Positions 26,608-35,735 of a DNA stretch of 64,000 bases are shown here, in pieces. The translations under genes were made by a program, and so were the position numbers. Positions within the stretch are counted from its first letter, which is position 1. Every line of letters starts with the position of its first letter. The stretch comes from a candidate division KSB3 bacterium (GTDB taxonomy: Bacteria > Moduliflexota > Moduliflexia > Moduliflexales > Moduliflexaceae). The DNA lies in NCBI GenBank assembly GCA_002748425.1, contig PDSJ01000012.1, forward strand, positions 1 through 64,000, given 5' to 3'. The notes beneath the pieces are model-generated. The model was given only the letters and a program-made list of their open reading frames with translations, ran no database searches and was not told the DNA's origin.

Positions 26608-27543
26608 ATGAAAATGTTTTCAGCGCATGACACAATTAGCGATTCCTTTCCGATGCCAGTGCTCACAATGGGAAATTTCGATGGGGTCCATTATGGTCAT
26701 CAGGCGATCTTCCGGCGAATCAAGCAACGCGCTGAGGAAGTCAACGGAACCTCGATCGTCCTGACCTTTGACCCGCACCCTCAGAAAGTCCTTCACCCTG
26801 AGAAGGAACTCCATCTGATCAATCGTCTTGAAGAAAAGATCGCCATCATCCAGCGGATCGGAATCGATGTTGTGATCTGTATGACTTTCAGCAAAGAATT
26901 TGCAGCGCAAGAGCCTGAAATGTTTGTTCGGAAAACGCTGGTGGAGACTCTACACGTGAAAGAAGTCTATGTTGGTCATGACAGCCGTTTCGGAAAAGAC
27001 CAGCAGGGGGCTTCGGAGAGCTTGACGCAGTGGGGTAAACGTTATGGCTTCATCGTCAGGATCGTAGAACCGATTATGCTGCATGGTGAGATCGTGAGTA
27101 GTACCAAAATTCGTCGATTCATCCGAGAGGGCAAGGTCGACAACGCCGCCGAATTTTTAAATCGTCCGTATACGCTTGACGGCCGTGTGGTGTCTGGAGC
27201 GCAGCGAGGAGCATTGCTGCTGGGCTGTCCAACGGCAAATATCGAGGTGCTGCACGAGGTGATCCCTTGTAACGGCGTCTATATTTGTCAGGTGGTCTGG
27301 AAGGATCACGTCTATCAGGCAGTCGTGAATATTGGCACAAGCCCTACCTTCCGAGGCCAGAAAAGAACCGTCGAAGCACACCTTCTGGATTTTGACGGAA
27401 ATTTATATGGAGAGAATATCCAAGCGCGTTTTTTGAAACGAATCCGGGGTGAAATCGCCTTTCAACATATGCAGGCCCTGGCAGCAAAAATTTCTGAAGA
27501 TCTTTCGACTGCCAAGGCCTTTTTTCAGAAAAGCGGATTGTGA
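26608..27543 (+). CDS. ribF: Bifunctional riboflavin kinase / FMN adenylyltransferase
   Basis: A 311-residue enzyme making FMN and FAD from riboflavin. The N-terminal FAD synthetase domain (about 15-190) has the nucleotidyltransferase motif TMGNFDGVHYGHQAIF, TFDPHPQKVLHP, GHDSRFGKDQQG and SSTKIRRFIREG. The C-terminal kinase domain (about 190-305) has GAQRGALLLGCPTANI and GVYICQVVW, then NIGTSPTF and EAHLLDF. Length is typical. Convergent with the dksA-like gene, leaving 22 bases. Confidence 0.96.
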   Translation: MKMFSAHDTISDSFPMPVLTMGNFDGVHYGHQAIFRRIKQRAEEVNGTSIVLTFDPHPQKVLHPEKELHLINRLEEKIAIIQRIGIDVVICMTFSKEFAAQEPEMFVRKTLVETLHVKEVYVGHDSRFGKDQQGASESLTQWGKRYGFIVRIVEPIMLHGEIVSSTKIRRFIREGKVDNAAEFLNRPYTLDGRVVSGAQRGALLLGCPTANIEVLHEVIPCNGVYICQVVWKDHVYQAVVNIGTSPTFRGQKRTVEAHLLDFDGNLYGENIQARFLKRIRGEIAFQHMQALAAKISEDLSTAKAFFQKSGL

Positions 27544-27565
27544 ACGCAGGTCACAGGCGTAGCAT

Positions 27566-27946
27566 TTAGACCTCTTGCGTGGTGTAGAGACGAAGCTTCT
27601 TCTGCCGTTCCTGCTTTGATTTGCAATCAAGACAGAGACGAGCAAAGGGCAGGGCGATAAGACGGTCGAGATCGATATCTTCGCCGCATTCGTCACATTC
27701 GCCGTAATCGCCTTCTTGTATGCGCTTTAGTGCCGTAGTGATATTTTGAAGTTTTTCCCGTTCCCGTTCTTCAAAAATATAATTGAGCTCGTGCTCAAGG
27801 CTGTCAGTGGCAATGTCGATAAAGTCACCGCCTTGCTTGTCATGCTCGCCCTTTTTGTCATGAAATTTGCGTAAGATTGCTTGCTTTTGCTGCAAAAGCT
27901 GCTGTCGAACAGCATCAAATCGTTCGTCCATAAATTCTTCAGGCAT
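27566..27946 (-). CDS. dksA: DksA/TraR-family zinc-finger regulator
   Basis: A 126-residue RNA-polymerase secondary-channel regulator. Residues 1-70 form a coiled coil (LLQQKQAILRKF; ELNYIFEERERE), and the C4 zinc finger reads CDECGEDID...CLDCKSKQ (four cysteines, about 84-108). Short DksA-like proteins of this size lack the N-terminal extension of E. coli DksA. Whether it acts with ppGpp cannot be told. GGAGG lies very close to the ATG; the next ATG (MDERFDAV) is a possible alternative start. Confidence 0.88.
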   Translation of the reverse strand: MPEEFMDERFDAVRQQLLQQKQAILRKFHDKKGEHDKQGGDFIDIATDSLEHELNYIFEEREREKLQNITTALKRIQEGDYGECDECGEDIDLDRLIALPFARLCLDCKSKQERQKKLRLYTTQEV

Positions 27947-28102
27947 CCCCTCCCGGAGATAAACAGAAATTTTTTCTGCCTCCCCTCCCAGGGAGCTTGT
28001 ATTCCTCGTTTAATGAGAATCCTGTTCCGACGTTTTACTCCTGGTCGTCCTTTCCAGCGCTGAGGCCTCTTCCCTGTGGGAAGTTCCCTTATAAAGGCAT
28101 GA

Positions 28103-28131
28103 ACGCTAAAAATCTCCTCTTGCGAAGTCAA
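28103..28131 (-). promoter_or_regulatory. Candidate promoter of the dksA-like gene
   Basis: Minus-strand TTGACT (28131-28126), 17-base spacer, TAGCGT (28108-28103, TA...T pattern), about 150 bases before the start codon. Confidence 0.35.
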
Positions 28132-28199
28132 GAAAAAAGTGTGATTTTTACGAAAATTGCTCGAGTGCCTGAATTTGCAGGGATATGATGGGGCTGGGA

Positions 28200-28634
28200 C
28201 TAACCGACCCGTTGATAAATTGTTCGAAGATAGCACATCACATCCATCGTGGTTACGATCCCTGCGACTTTTTCCGAGGCATCGAGTACGATCAGGCGAT
28301 GAATCCGTTCCGTACACATTTTATCGACGATTGTCGCCAGCGAGTCGGTCTCACGAGCGAACAGCACGTCAGGCACCATAATATCCTGCACAAACCCCCC
28401 GGTTTCTTCCGTACGAGACTCTCGAAAGTCCTCAGTATGCAGTTCTTGCTCCACGAGATCGGTTTGTGTCACAAACCCGATAACTTTTTCGTTATCGTCA
28501 AGCACGGGAACGCCGCTGATTTCATTATCGATAAAAACACCGGAGAGTTCCTTGAGGCTCGTTTTGGGATAGACAGAGACCACATCTCTGGTCATTACTT
28601 CTTTTGCAAGCGTATTTGATAGGAAATTAACCAT
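28200..28634 (-). CDS. CBS-domain pair protein
   Basis: A 144-residue protein made only of two CBS motifs: EVMTRDVVSVYPKTSLKEL to GFVTQTDLV (about 12-62) and DIMVPDVLFARETDSL to GIVTTMDVM (about 84-133). Such modules bind adenine nucleotides or S-adenosyl compounds and regulate a partner. The partner is not evident; the flanking genes are a PHP phosphoesterase upstream (48 bases) and the dksA-like gene downstream. Confidence 0.92.
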   Translation of the reverse strand: MVNFLSNTLAKEVMTRDVVSVYPKTSLKELSGVFIDNEISGVPVLDDNEKVIGFVTQTDLVEQELHTEDFRESRTEETGGFVQDIMVPDVLFARETDSLATIVDKMCTERIHRLIVLDASEKVAGIVTTMDVMCYLRTIYQRVG

Positions 28635-28681
28635 AAGTCCTCATTACGCAGCAGACGGCCAGCAGCAGGCAGGAGCGCTGC

Positions 28682-29530
28682 TCACTGCTTTTCGTCGACT
28701 ACATTTTGTAAAGCGTTTACACGTTCCAGAAATGGTATAATCCGTGCCGCATCGACAAAAAATTTTCCCAGCGCAATCGTTGGATGATAACCATGCCAGT
28801 CGGAACCTCCGGTGATCACCAATCCTTTATCTTTGACAACGGTTTCAAGATAAAATTCTTCAATAGAAGGACGTCGGCGTTTAAAAATCTCTACGCCTTG
28901 TAAACCATATTCAACAAGTGGAACAATATAACGATCGAATTGGCTGATTGTCGGATGCGCGAGCACCGGCAGCCCTCCGGCGTCGAGAATGGTGTCAATC
29001 GCCTCCTGCGATGAGACGAAATCCGTCGAAGCATACGACATGAAATCCGTGTCGTAGCTGAGGTATTTCTCAAAGGCTTCGCGGATCGTCCGAACATACC
29101 CTCGTCTTAGCAGGAGCCGCGCAAGATGCAGGCGGCCCAGGCTTTCTGAGCAGCTTCCGTTTCCGACGTCTTCAAAGTCAAGTAAGATGTCGGCCGTTCT
29201 CAGCGCGTGTAACATTCGATGAATACGCACTTTGCGATTTTCTTGAGCGTGCTTCAGTAACTCTTTGATTCGGGGGGTATTGTCGTCAATGCCGTAACCC
29301 AGAATATGGAGTTCGTCGTCCTCGCAGTTCGTGCTGATTTCGACCCCGGGAATAACGCGAACGGAGGGGAACCTGCGCGCGCATTGTCTGGCTTCAGCGA
29401 GCCCAGCCGTTGTATCATGGTCTGTCAGCGCAATAATGTCCAGTTTATTCTGCGCCGCATATTCCACCAGTTGAGTCGGGGAATAGCGCCCGTCAGAATA
29501 GTATGAATGCATGTGAAGGTCTGCCCTCAT
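28682..29530 (-). CDS. PHP-domain phosphoesterase (TrpH/RNase AM-like)
   Basis: A 282-residue PHP-family metal-dependent hydrolase. Motifs: DLHMHSYYSDGRYSP (about 4-18), LTDHDTTAGLAEA, IPGVEIST, LAHPT, and GGSDWHGYHP near 245. E. coli TrpH/Rnm hydrolyses 3',5'-nucleotide phosphates and trims rRNA 5' ends, and this protein has the same overall length and motif layout. ATG 29530 is chosen over the upstream GTG because GAGGAG is correctly spaced. Confidence 0.9.
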   Translation of the reverse strand: MRADLHMHSYYSDGRYSPTQLVEYAAQNKLDIIALTDHDTTAGLAEARQCARRFPSVRVIPGVEISTNCEDDELHILGYGIDDNTPRIKELLKHAQENRKVRIHRMLHALRTADILLDFEDVGNGSCSESLGRLHLARLLLRRGYVRTIREAFEKYLSYDTDFMSYASTDFVSSQEAIDTILDAGGLPVLAHPTISQFDRYIVPLVEYGLQGVEIFKRRRPSIEEFYLETVVKDKGLVITGGSDWHGYHPTIALGKFFVDAARIIPFLERVNALQNVVDEKQ

Positions 29531-29847
29531 TCTCACTCCTCATACATGAATAAATCCAAGCCGGAGGGCCTGATAAGGCCTTTCCGTCTGTTTCACTCAC
29601 ATATCGTCAGACGTATAAATGCTTTAAAACGTATGAACCGTTTATCATAAAGCAGGAAAGGCTGTCAATGGAATTCCGTCTTCTCTCTGGGAATATGGCC
29701 TGTACTCTCGAACGATAATAAAAATGTATGTGAAGAGATTTTCTTTGACAATTTGGGGATGTATGATCATTGCCTGATAGAGAAAATAGAGTGCCGGCAT
29801 GTTGTCGGCAGAATATATCCCGATTTCGGCTGACCAGGAGGCTTGAC
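29531..29847. other. Divergent intergenic region between the PHP and metallo-beta-lactamase genes
   Basis: 317 bases. Minus strand: TTGACA (29668-29663), 16 bases, GATAAA (29646-29641, four of six) for the PHP gene. Plus strand: TTGACA at 29745-29750 for the metallo-beta-lactamase gene, with no clear -10. Two ACGTAT copies flank an AT-rich stretch at about 29611-29635. No gene recognised. Confidence 0.4.
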
Positions 29848-31194
29848 ATGTCACATCAGATCACTCATCTTGGTGCAGAGCATTGCGTTACCGGATCTTG
29901 TCATCTGTTGCAGGTGAATGGGCTGAATATTTTGATTGACTGTGGTCACGCTCAGGGGCGAGATGCTGCTCTTCCGTTTGAAGAATGGCCGCTTAAGATC
30001 GAAAATATTCACTATCTTTTTCTCACCCATGCCCATATCGATCACATTGGACGGGTTCCGGACTTGATACTGCGTGGCTTTTCCGGAGAAATCGTCAGTA
30101 CCCGCGCCACGAAAGCGCTTGTGATCCCCATGCTGGAAGATGCGATGAGTTTTTCAGAGCTGTCTTCTGCAGAAGTGGACCGGGTCTTGAGACAGTTAGA
30201 GGCGCTCTCACGGAAGATTGATTATAATACCGTTTACGAGCTGAAGCAGGATCTGCGCGTCAAATGCGGTCAAGCTGGGCATATACTCGGTTCGTGCTTT
30301 CTTCGTTTTGAATGGGATAATCCGCCATTCTCCGTCGTGTTTTCTGGTGATCTTGGCGCATCGCATACACCGATTCTCCCGGATCCGGCAATTCCCGATC
30401 CATGTGATCTGTTGATTATGGAGTCGACCTATGGTGATCGCTGCCATCAGAAACGTGAGGAACGCGTGCACAATCTGGGAGCGGTGCTGACGCATGCTCT
30501 GAGTGATGGCGGGAAAGTCTTTATCCCTGCGTTTTCCATGGGCCGGACCCAGGAACTGGTGTACGAAATCGATCGGCTCTTTTCAGAACAGCACTGGCAG
30601 GAAGTCTTTCCGCAATTACGTGACGCTCAAGGGCGTATCCCGGTCGTGATCGACTCCCCGCTGGGGCTGAAAATCGTGGATATTTACGCTGATCTTGCTG
30701 AGTTCTGGGATCAGGAAGCGCAGGAGCTTTTTCGTAAGGGCGAGCATCCTCTCGATTTTGAAGGCCTGTTCAGCGCGAGAGATGGGAAAGCTCACCAGCA
30801 GGTTCTTGATATGCACGGACCAGCCGTGATTATCGCTTCCAGCGGGATGTGCAGCGGCGGTCGGATTGTGAACCATTTGCGGGAGGGCCTGGGAGAGCCC
30901 GGAAATGATGTGCTTTTTGTCGGCTATCAGGCTGTCGGGACGCCGGGCCGCGATATTCTGAAATACGGCCGAAAACCGAACGGCTATGTCCGTTTGCGTG
31001 GCAAAAAGCTTTTTATCAAAGCCGGCATTCATCAGTTGTCCGGATATTCTGCCCATGCTGACCAGCGCGATCTTCTGAACTGGGTCAATGCCATCCCGGA
31101 AAAATCGAAGCAGATCAAACTCATTCACGGCGATCCCGATGCGCAGCAGCATCTCCGGACGCTGCTGCGCCAGCAGGGCTATCATGTCGAGTGA
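29848..31194 (+). CDS. Beta-CASP metallo-beta-lactamase, RNA-processing type
   Basis: A 448-residue nuclease-like protein. Metallo-beta-lactamase motif 2 is LTHAHIDHIGRVP (about 53-65), with GSCFLRFEW and FSGDLG further on. The beta-CASP region carries ESTYGDRCH (motif A), SSGMCSGGRIVNH and GYSAHADQRDLLNW (motifs B/C). This arrangement is that of CPSF73-like bacterial RNases rather than RNase J, which is longer. AGGAGG precedes ATG 29848; upstream codons lack support. It is followed 9 bases later by the M15 gene. Confidence 0.92.
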   Translation: MSHQITHLGAEHCVTGSCHLLQVNGLNILIDCGHAQGRDAALPFEEWPLKIENIHYLFLTHAHIDHIGRVPDLILRGFSGEIVSTRATKALVIPMLEDAMSFSELSSAEVDRVLRQLEALSRKIDYNTVYELKQDLRVKCGQAGHILGSCFLRFEWDNPPFSVVFSGDLGASHTPILPDPAIPDPCDLLIMESTYGDRCHQKREERVHNLGAVLTHALSDGGKVFIPAFSMGRTQELVYEIDRLFSEQHWQEVFPQLRDAQGRIPVVIDSPLGLKIVDIYADLAEFWDQEAQELFRKGEHPLDFEGLFSARDGKAHQQVLDMHGPAVIIASSGMCSGGRIVNHLREGLGEPGNDVLFVGYQAVGTPGRDILKYGRKPNGYVRLRGKKLFIKAGIHQLSGYSAHADQRDLLNWVNAIPEKSKQIKLIHGDPDAQQHLRTLLRQQGYHVE

Positions 31195-31203
31195 AGGCCG
31201 CTG

Positions 31204-31941
31204 ATGAAAATATGTTCTTGGATCATCGTGACAGCCTGTCTCTGCATCGCATGTTGCAGGGCTTGTGCTGAAGAGCGTCCTGTTGCGCTCTCTTCGCAGC
31301 TTACGGCAAACAATCCGGGTTTCAGCCTCAAAAACGACTCCTCTGAGCCGCAGGCATTACCAGGGTTTTGGGTCACGGAAATTCCGCAGGAGTTGAAAGC
31401 CGTGATGCAAAAATTTTCCTGGCGCCCGGGCTGTCCGGTTCCGCTTGAGGATCTTGTGCATCTGTCCGTCCTGCACTGGGGATATGACGATCAGATCCAT
31501 CAGGGAGAACTGATCGTACACCGACAACTTGCCGGCGAGATTCTGATGATTTTCAAAGAATTGCTGGCTGCGACGTTTCCGCTTGAAAAGATACGGCTGA
31601 TCGATGCCTATCAAGGAGATGATGACCTCTCGATGGCGGATAATAACTCCTCAGCCTTTAACTGTCGACTGAGTACAGGCAGCCGCAAGAAGTTCTCGAA
31701 GCACAGCTATGGCCTTGCGCTCGACATTAATCCACTCGTTAATCCCTATGTCAGGAAGGGAACTGTGCTGCCTCCTGCAGGGCGAAGCTTTCTCGACCGC
31801 GAACAAGCCATCAAAGGGATGATTCGAAAGGGAGACCCCTGCCATAGGGCTTTTATCAAAAGGGGCTGGTCATGGGGAGGGGCCTGGAAGAACTCAAAAG
31901 ATTATCAACATTTTGAGAAAAACGTTCAGTCTATACAATGA
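31204..31941 (+). CDS. M15-family peptidase (VanY/endolysin-like)
   Basis: A 245-residue exported zinc peptidase. A signal peptide (about 1-22) is followed by a C-terminal M15C-type domain: SKHSYGLALDINPLVNPY (His and Asp zinc ligands, about 163-180) and the second His in KDYQHFEKN near 235. WSWGGAW before it is typical. M15 enzymes cut peptidoglycan peptide stems. The next gene is a DUF1460 amidase-like protein, also exported, so the pair probably remodels cell wall. Confidence 0.88.
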   Translation: MKICSWIIVTACLCIACCRACAEERPVALSSQLTANNPGFSLKNDSSEPQALPGFWVTEIPQELKAVMQKFSWRPGCPVPLEDLVHLSVLHWGYDDQIHQGELIVHRQLAGEILMIFKELLAATFPLEKIRLIDAYQGDDDLSMADNNSSAFNCRLSTGSRKKFSKHSYGLALDINPLVNPYVRKGTVLPPAGRSFLDREQAIKGMIRKGDPCHRAFIKRGWSWGGAWKNSKDYQHFEKNVQSIQ

Positions 31942-32057
31942 ATCGCGTGCTTGTCAAAATTGATGACGGTTTGACGTTAGAAGCAGGGACACGTCACTGT
32001 CGCATCTGCCGCCCTGATTTCAGAGGAGCCGCAGATGCCCCAGGAGGCCGGGGACGT

Positions 32058-32849
32058 ATGCGTATTGCAATTTCTGTGTTCTTCATGCTGCTTTCCATGG
32101 CGGAGTCAGTCGAGGCGCAGAGGAGTGATATACGGCTTGGGTCATGGACGGTGCAGGAGTTGGATGATCTGCTCTCCAATGCCTCCTCAATTCAGGACGC
32201 TGGTCAGCGGATAGAGTTCTTATCCAGCCTGTTTCTGGGGCATGCATATAAGAGGTCTACTCTGATCGGTAGTCGGGAGAGAGCGGAAGTGCTGGTCGTC
32301 AATTTAGAAGCTGTCGATTGCCTGACCTATCTCGATTACGTGGAAGCTATGCGTCGTTCTGCCTCCTTTAAAGAATTTCTCGCTCAGGTGGCGCATGTCA
32401 GATATCATGGCGGGAACGTACGTTTCGAGGATCGAAATCATTTTTTTACGGACTGGAAAGAGTTTCAGGGGGGATATATTGAAGAGGTGACTGAACGGAT
32501 TGGCGGGGCAGACACCAAAACCGTCGTAAAACGCTTAAACGATCGTGGAAACGGACAGGTTTATATTCCCGGTCTGCCTTTTGTCACCCGTCATATCTCC
32601 TATATTCCTTCCCGAGTTCTGGATGAGATCGTGGTGAATCGGCTGAGAAGCGGTGACTATCTTGGAATATACAGCCCGAAAAAAGGACTGGATGTTTTTC
32701 ACACAGGAATCGTCATTAAGACGGATGAGGGCATCTACTTACGTCATGCCTCAGCTTCGGGCAGATATAGAAAAGTCGTCGATCGAGATCTGAGACAGTA
32801 TCTGCTGAAAAAACCTGGAATCATTGTCTTCAGAGCGGTCGAGAAGTAG
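32058..32849 (+). CDS. DUF1460 protein (N-acetylmuramoyl-L-alanine amidase-like)
   Basis: A 263-residue exported protein of the DUF1460 group, a cysteine-hydrolase fold linked to peptidoglycan or muropeptide cleavage. The probable nucleophile is Cys in NLEAVDCLTYLDYVEAM (about 75-91). A downstream histidine in DVFHTGIVIK and LRHASAS completes the NlpC-like pattern. The open frame extends back to 31938 and overlaps the M15 gene, but MRIAISVFFMLLSMAESVEA at 32058 is a proper signal peptide preceded by AGGAGG. Confidence 0.85.
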   Translation: MRIAISVFFMLLSMAESVEAQRSDIRLGSWTVQELDDLLSNASSIQDAGQRIEFLSSLFLGHAYKRSTLIGSRERAEVLVVNLEAVDCLTYLDYVEAMRRSASFKEFLAQVAHVRYHGGNVRFEDRNHFFTDWKEFQGGYIEEVTERIGGADTKTVVKRLNDRGNGQVYIPGLPFVTRHISYIPSRVLDEIVVNRLRSGDYLGIYSPKKGLDVFHTGIVIKTDEGIYLRHASASGRYRKVVDRDLRQYLLKKPGIIVFRAVEK

Positions 32850-32899
32850 AAAAAATTTGAGCGCTGTAGCTGACTGAAATACGAGAGTCCCATACACCG

Positions 32900-32946
32900 C
32901 CTCAACGTCTTGCCCGATCGAGCTAAGACCTGATAAGATGTTGAGG
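32900..32946. terminator. Hairpin between convergent genes
   Basis: A 12-pair inverted repeat (CCTCAACGTCTT and AAGATGTTGAGG, one G-U) with a 23-base loop, between the DUF1460 and serine hydrolase stops. A T7 run follows about 20 bases later on the plus strand. A bidirectional terminator is possible. Confidence 0.35.
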
Positions 32947-33001
32947 TCGATGCCTGAAAAATTTTTTTGCTGTCGGTGGTCGCTCTCTGTTGCAGCCTTT
33001 G

Positions 33002-34243
33002 TCAATCCAGTACTGCTGCACTGACAAAGGCATTGAGCAGATAGATATATGGGAACGCTCCATCGTCGCCTACTTGTGTGAGTATGATTGCGACAGTGTC
33101 GTTTGTGGGATTATTGTTCCAAAGCGTACTCCAGATGCCGCGCCAGCCGTAGCTGCCTTTTCCCCCGAGCCACAGTCCGCTTCCTCCGGGGGTATCACTA
33201 TTCTGGACATCCAGACCGTATCCCCACATATTTCCGGTGAGTCCTGAGATTTGAAAGTGCTCTGACGTGGGCTGTGTCATGAATTCCACTGACTGCGGCT
33301 TAAGAATCCTGACCCCGTCTAATTCGCCCTTATTGAGCATCATCTGGGCGAACCTGAAATAATCGCAGGCTGTGCAATGTAAGCCTCCGCCTGCTGAAAG
33401 ATAGCTCGTATTTTTCCCAAAACTGTACTCTTGATTTTCGGGAAGCAGTCCCAGGATATGTTCGACAAACGGAGCCTCTGAATTATGCATGACTGTTGCT
33501 TCGGGAATTCGGGGGAAGACACTTTCCGGAGGATAAAACCAGCTTTCAGTCATGCTAAGAGGCGCAAAAATTGCCTGTTCGAGATAGCGATCCAGCGACG
33601 TGCCTGAAAATTGTTCGATGAGATAGCCGATGATGTCATGCGAAGCGTGAGCGTACTGCCAGCCTTCTCCGGGGTGAAATAACAACGGACACTGCGCGAT
33701 CGCGTTGACATTATCTTCGAGTGTGTGGGTATAATCGTCATGAAACAGATCACGCACTCCGTTATCGACATAAGATTGCGCCACATAGGAATTCACGGCA
33801 TCCAGACCGTAAAAGATCGTTGAAGTAAATCCAGCGGAATAACTCATCAGGTCATGCATGGTCACGTCCCGTTTGGCTGGGACGAGGTTAATATTGCCGT
33901 TGCCGTCATCTACTGCGACCTGCAGGTCTTTGAATGCAGGGAGATAGCGTGAAAGCGGATCATCAAGTTGAAAGTGGCCCTGTTCGTAAAATTGCAGAAA
34001 GGCTGCCATCACGATCGGTTTTGTCATTGATGCCTGTCGGAACACAGCATTCGTTTCCATCGGCTGTCCTTGTCTGGCTGCACCGTGGGCCTTGAAATAA
34101 CATATTTGGCCGTGCCGTGCCACCAGCACCACCACACCGCGATAGGACAGTGCCTTGATGCCGTTCAAGGCAAACTCGTCAATTAACGACAAGGTTTTTG
34201 CGGACATGCCGATCTTTTCAGGGGACACCAACTCGATTTTCAT
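33002..34243 (-). CDS. Serine hydrolase of the beta-lactamase (class C/esterase) family
   Basis: A 413-residue penicillin-binding-protein-fold hydrolase. The SxxK nucleophile motif is in VFRQASMTKPIVMAAF (about 68-83) and the Tyr motif in GWQYAHASHDIIGYL. LMSYSAGFT is typical of the esterase/DAP-type group. No signal peptide is visible, so a cytoplasmic esterase or lactonase is more likely than a beta-lactamase. AAGGAGG precedes the ATG. Substrate unknown. Confidence 0.9.
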   Translation of the reverse strand: MKIELVSPEKIGMSAKTLSLIDEFALNGIKALSYRGVVVLVARHGQICYFKAHGAARQGQPMETNAVFRQASMTKPIVMAAFLQFYEQGHFQLDDPLSRYLPAFKDLQVAVDDGNGNINLVPAKRDVTMHDLMSYSAGFTSTIFYGLDAVNSYVAQSYVDNGVRDLFHDDYTHTLEDNVNAIAQCPLLFHPGEGWQYAHASHDIIGYLIEQFSGTSLDRYLEQAIFAPLSMTESWFYPPESVFPRIPEATVMHNSEAPFVEHILGLLPENQEYSFGKNTSYLSAGGGLHCTACDYFRFAQMMLNKGELDGVRILKPQSVEFMTQPTSEHFQISGLTGNMWGYGLDVQNSDTPGGSGLWLGGKGSYGWRGIWSTLWNNNPTNDTVAIILTQVGDDGAFPYIYLLNAFVSAAVLD

Positions 34244-34638
34244 AACAACCTCCTTCTTTCCGTATGATTAAAGGCTTTTGCACATTCAAGATTCTAGTCA
34301 AGACACCCATCATCAGATCCTGACAGAACACGAGTGAACATGACAAGCTGTTTTTTTGTCAAGGGGTCTTTCTATGAAAAGACGTGTTAGACTTCTGACG
34401 CGTTGTTCCCAGAGAAGGACATCGGCCGCAGCATGTCGATCGTTCTTAAAATAAGAGCGTTCGAACATGCTGTGTGCGGATCACAAACTGGCAAGATGAG
34501 ACAATTTTGCCATCAAACGTGCGGCAGTATTCAACAGTCTTTATCTGCGTGCAGTCAAATTTTTATTGACACGACTGTTAACAATATCATTCAAATATAT
34601 ATGGGAATATTACGCATACAAATACAAGGAGAAAACCT
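34244..34638. other. Divergent intergenic region with a long imperfect palindrome
   Basis: 395 bases between the serine hydrolase and ltaE. It contains a 44-base imperfect inverted repeat at 34429-34472 (listed separately), minus-strand TTGACA at 34362-34357, TTGACT near 34300, and plus-strand TTGACA at 34566-34571. None has a good -10. No gene seen. Confidence 0.4.
34429..34472. repeat. Long imperfect inverted repeat
   Basis: Left arm 34429-34448 begins CAGCATG and ends TTCTTA; right arm 34452-34472 begins TAAGAGCG and ends CATGCTG. They pair at 18 of 20 positions plus one G-T, with one bulge and a three-base loop. There is no flanking T-tract, so it is not a simple terminator. Confidence 0.7.
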
Positions 34639-35661
34639 GTGAAGATGATTGACTTGCGCAGCGATACGGTGACACGACCGACTGCGGCCATGCGTAAAGC
34701 GATGGCCGCAGCTGAGGTCGGTGATGATGTCTATGGGGAAGACCCGACGGTGAACCGTCTCGAAGAGCTTGCGGCTGAGATGCTTGGCACGGAAGCGGCG
34801 ATTTTTAGCAGCAGCGGCACACAGAGCAACCTGATCGGCATTATGAGCCATTGTGAACGGGGCGATGAATATATTGTCGGACAGGAAGGACATAGCTACA
34901 AATTTGAAGGCGGCGGTGCAGCAATTTTGGGGAGTATTCAACCGCAGCCCCTGGATTTTGAAGACGACGGCACATTGAAGCTCGACAAGGTGAAACAGGC
35001 TATTAAACCGGATAATGTGCATTTTGCCCGCACAAAATTGCTCTGTCTTGAAAATACGCAGGGCGGAAAGGTCTTACCGTTGGCCTATCTTGCACGAGCT
35101 GCTGAGTTCGCCAAAACACATCGGCTGGGGCTGCATCTCGATGGCGCGAGGATTTTTAATGCTGCCGTCAAGCTGAACGTCGATGTTCGGGAGATTTCCC
35201 GACATGCGGACAGCATTTCAGTATGCCTTTCCAAAGGTCTGGGAGCACCTGTGGGGTCACTGTTGTGTGGCCCTGGAGAACTTCTTGTCAAAGCCCGTCG
35301 GTGGCGTAAAGTTCTCGGAGGAGGAATGCGGCAGGCCGGTGTGCTCGCGGCAGCCGGTATCATTGCGCTCATCGAGCATGTTGAGCGGCTGGCTGACGAT
35401 CACGCCAACGCCCAATTTCTGGCCGACGAGCTCTCACAGCTTGAGGAGCTGACTCTCGACCCGGGTTCGGCTCAGACCAATATGGTGCTGATGTCGCTGA
35501 AAGAGCATGCGCATGAAGAACTTGCTGCTTATTTAAAGACGCAGGGTATTCTGATTCTACCTCGCCATCCGATTCGACTGGTGACGCATCTGGATGTGAC
35601 GCGTGAGGATATCAGGACCGTTGTCGCTGCTGTAAAAGCGTTTTTCACTGTCGGCACGTGA
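34639..35661 (+). CDS. ltaE: Low-specificity L-threonine aldolase
   Basis: A 340-residue PLP enzyme cleaving threonine to glycine and acetaldehyde. It shows MIDLRSDTVTRPTAAMRKAM at the N-terminus, FSSSGTQSNLIG, the HLDGARIFNAAV region, and the PLP lysine in SVCLSKGLGAPVGS (about 196). GTG 34639 is 7 bases after AAGGAG, whereas ATG 34645 would be 13 away, so GTG is chosen. Length is typical. Confidence 0.95.
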   Translation: MKMIDLRSDTVTRPTAAMRKAMAAAEVGDDVYGEDPTVNRLEELAAEMLGTEAAIFSSSGTQSNLIGIMSHCERGDEYIVGQEGHSYKFEGGGAAILGSIQPQPLDFEDDGTLKLDKVKQAIKPDNVHFARTKLLCLENTQGGKVLPLAYLARAAEFAKTHRLGLHLDGARIFNAAVKLNVDVREISRHADSISVCLSKGLGAPVGSLLCGPGELLVKARRWRKVLGGGMRQAGVLAAAGIIALIEHVERLADDHANAQFLADELSQLEELTLDPGSAQTNMVLMSLKEHAHEELAAYLKTQGILILPRHPIRLVTHLDVTREDIRTVVAAVKAFFTVGT

Positions 35662-35735
35662 ACCTGCGCGAAGGTCTTTTCAGGCGCGTCACGAACGCGT
35701 CGTCCTGAACGCCGCGGCCTGGGCCGGAAAGACTC

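Noticed and set aside
27727..28317. 196-codon minus-strand frame over dksA and the CBS gene end
   Set aside because: Shadow of two well-supported genes in another frame; composition rich in Ser, Arg and Cys with no family features.
34244..34400. Second divergent sigma-70 promoter for the serine hydrolase (TTGACA and TTGACT)
   Set aside because: Neither box has a -10 better than two matches at 16-18 bases; kept only as a note.
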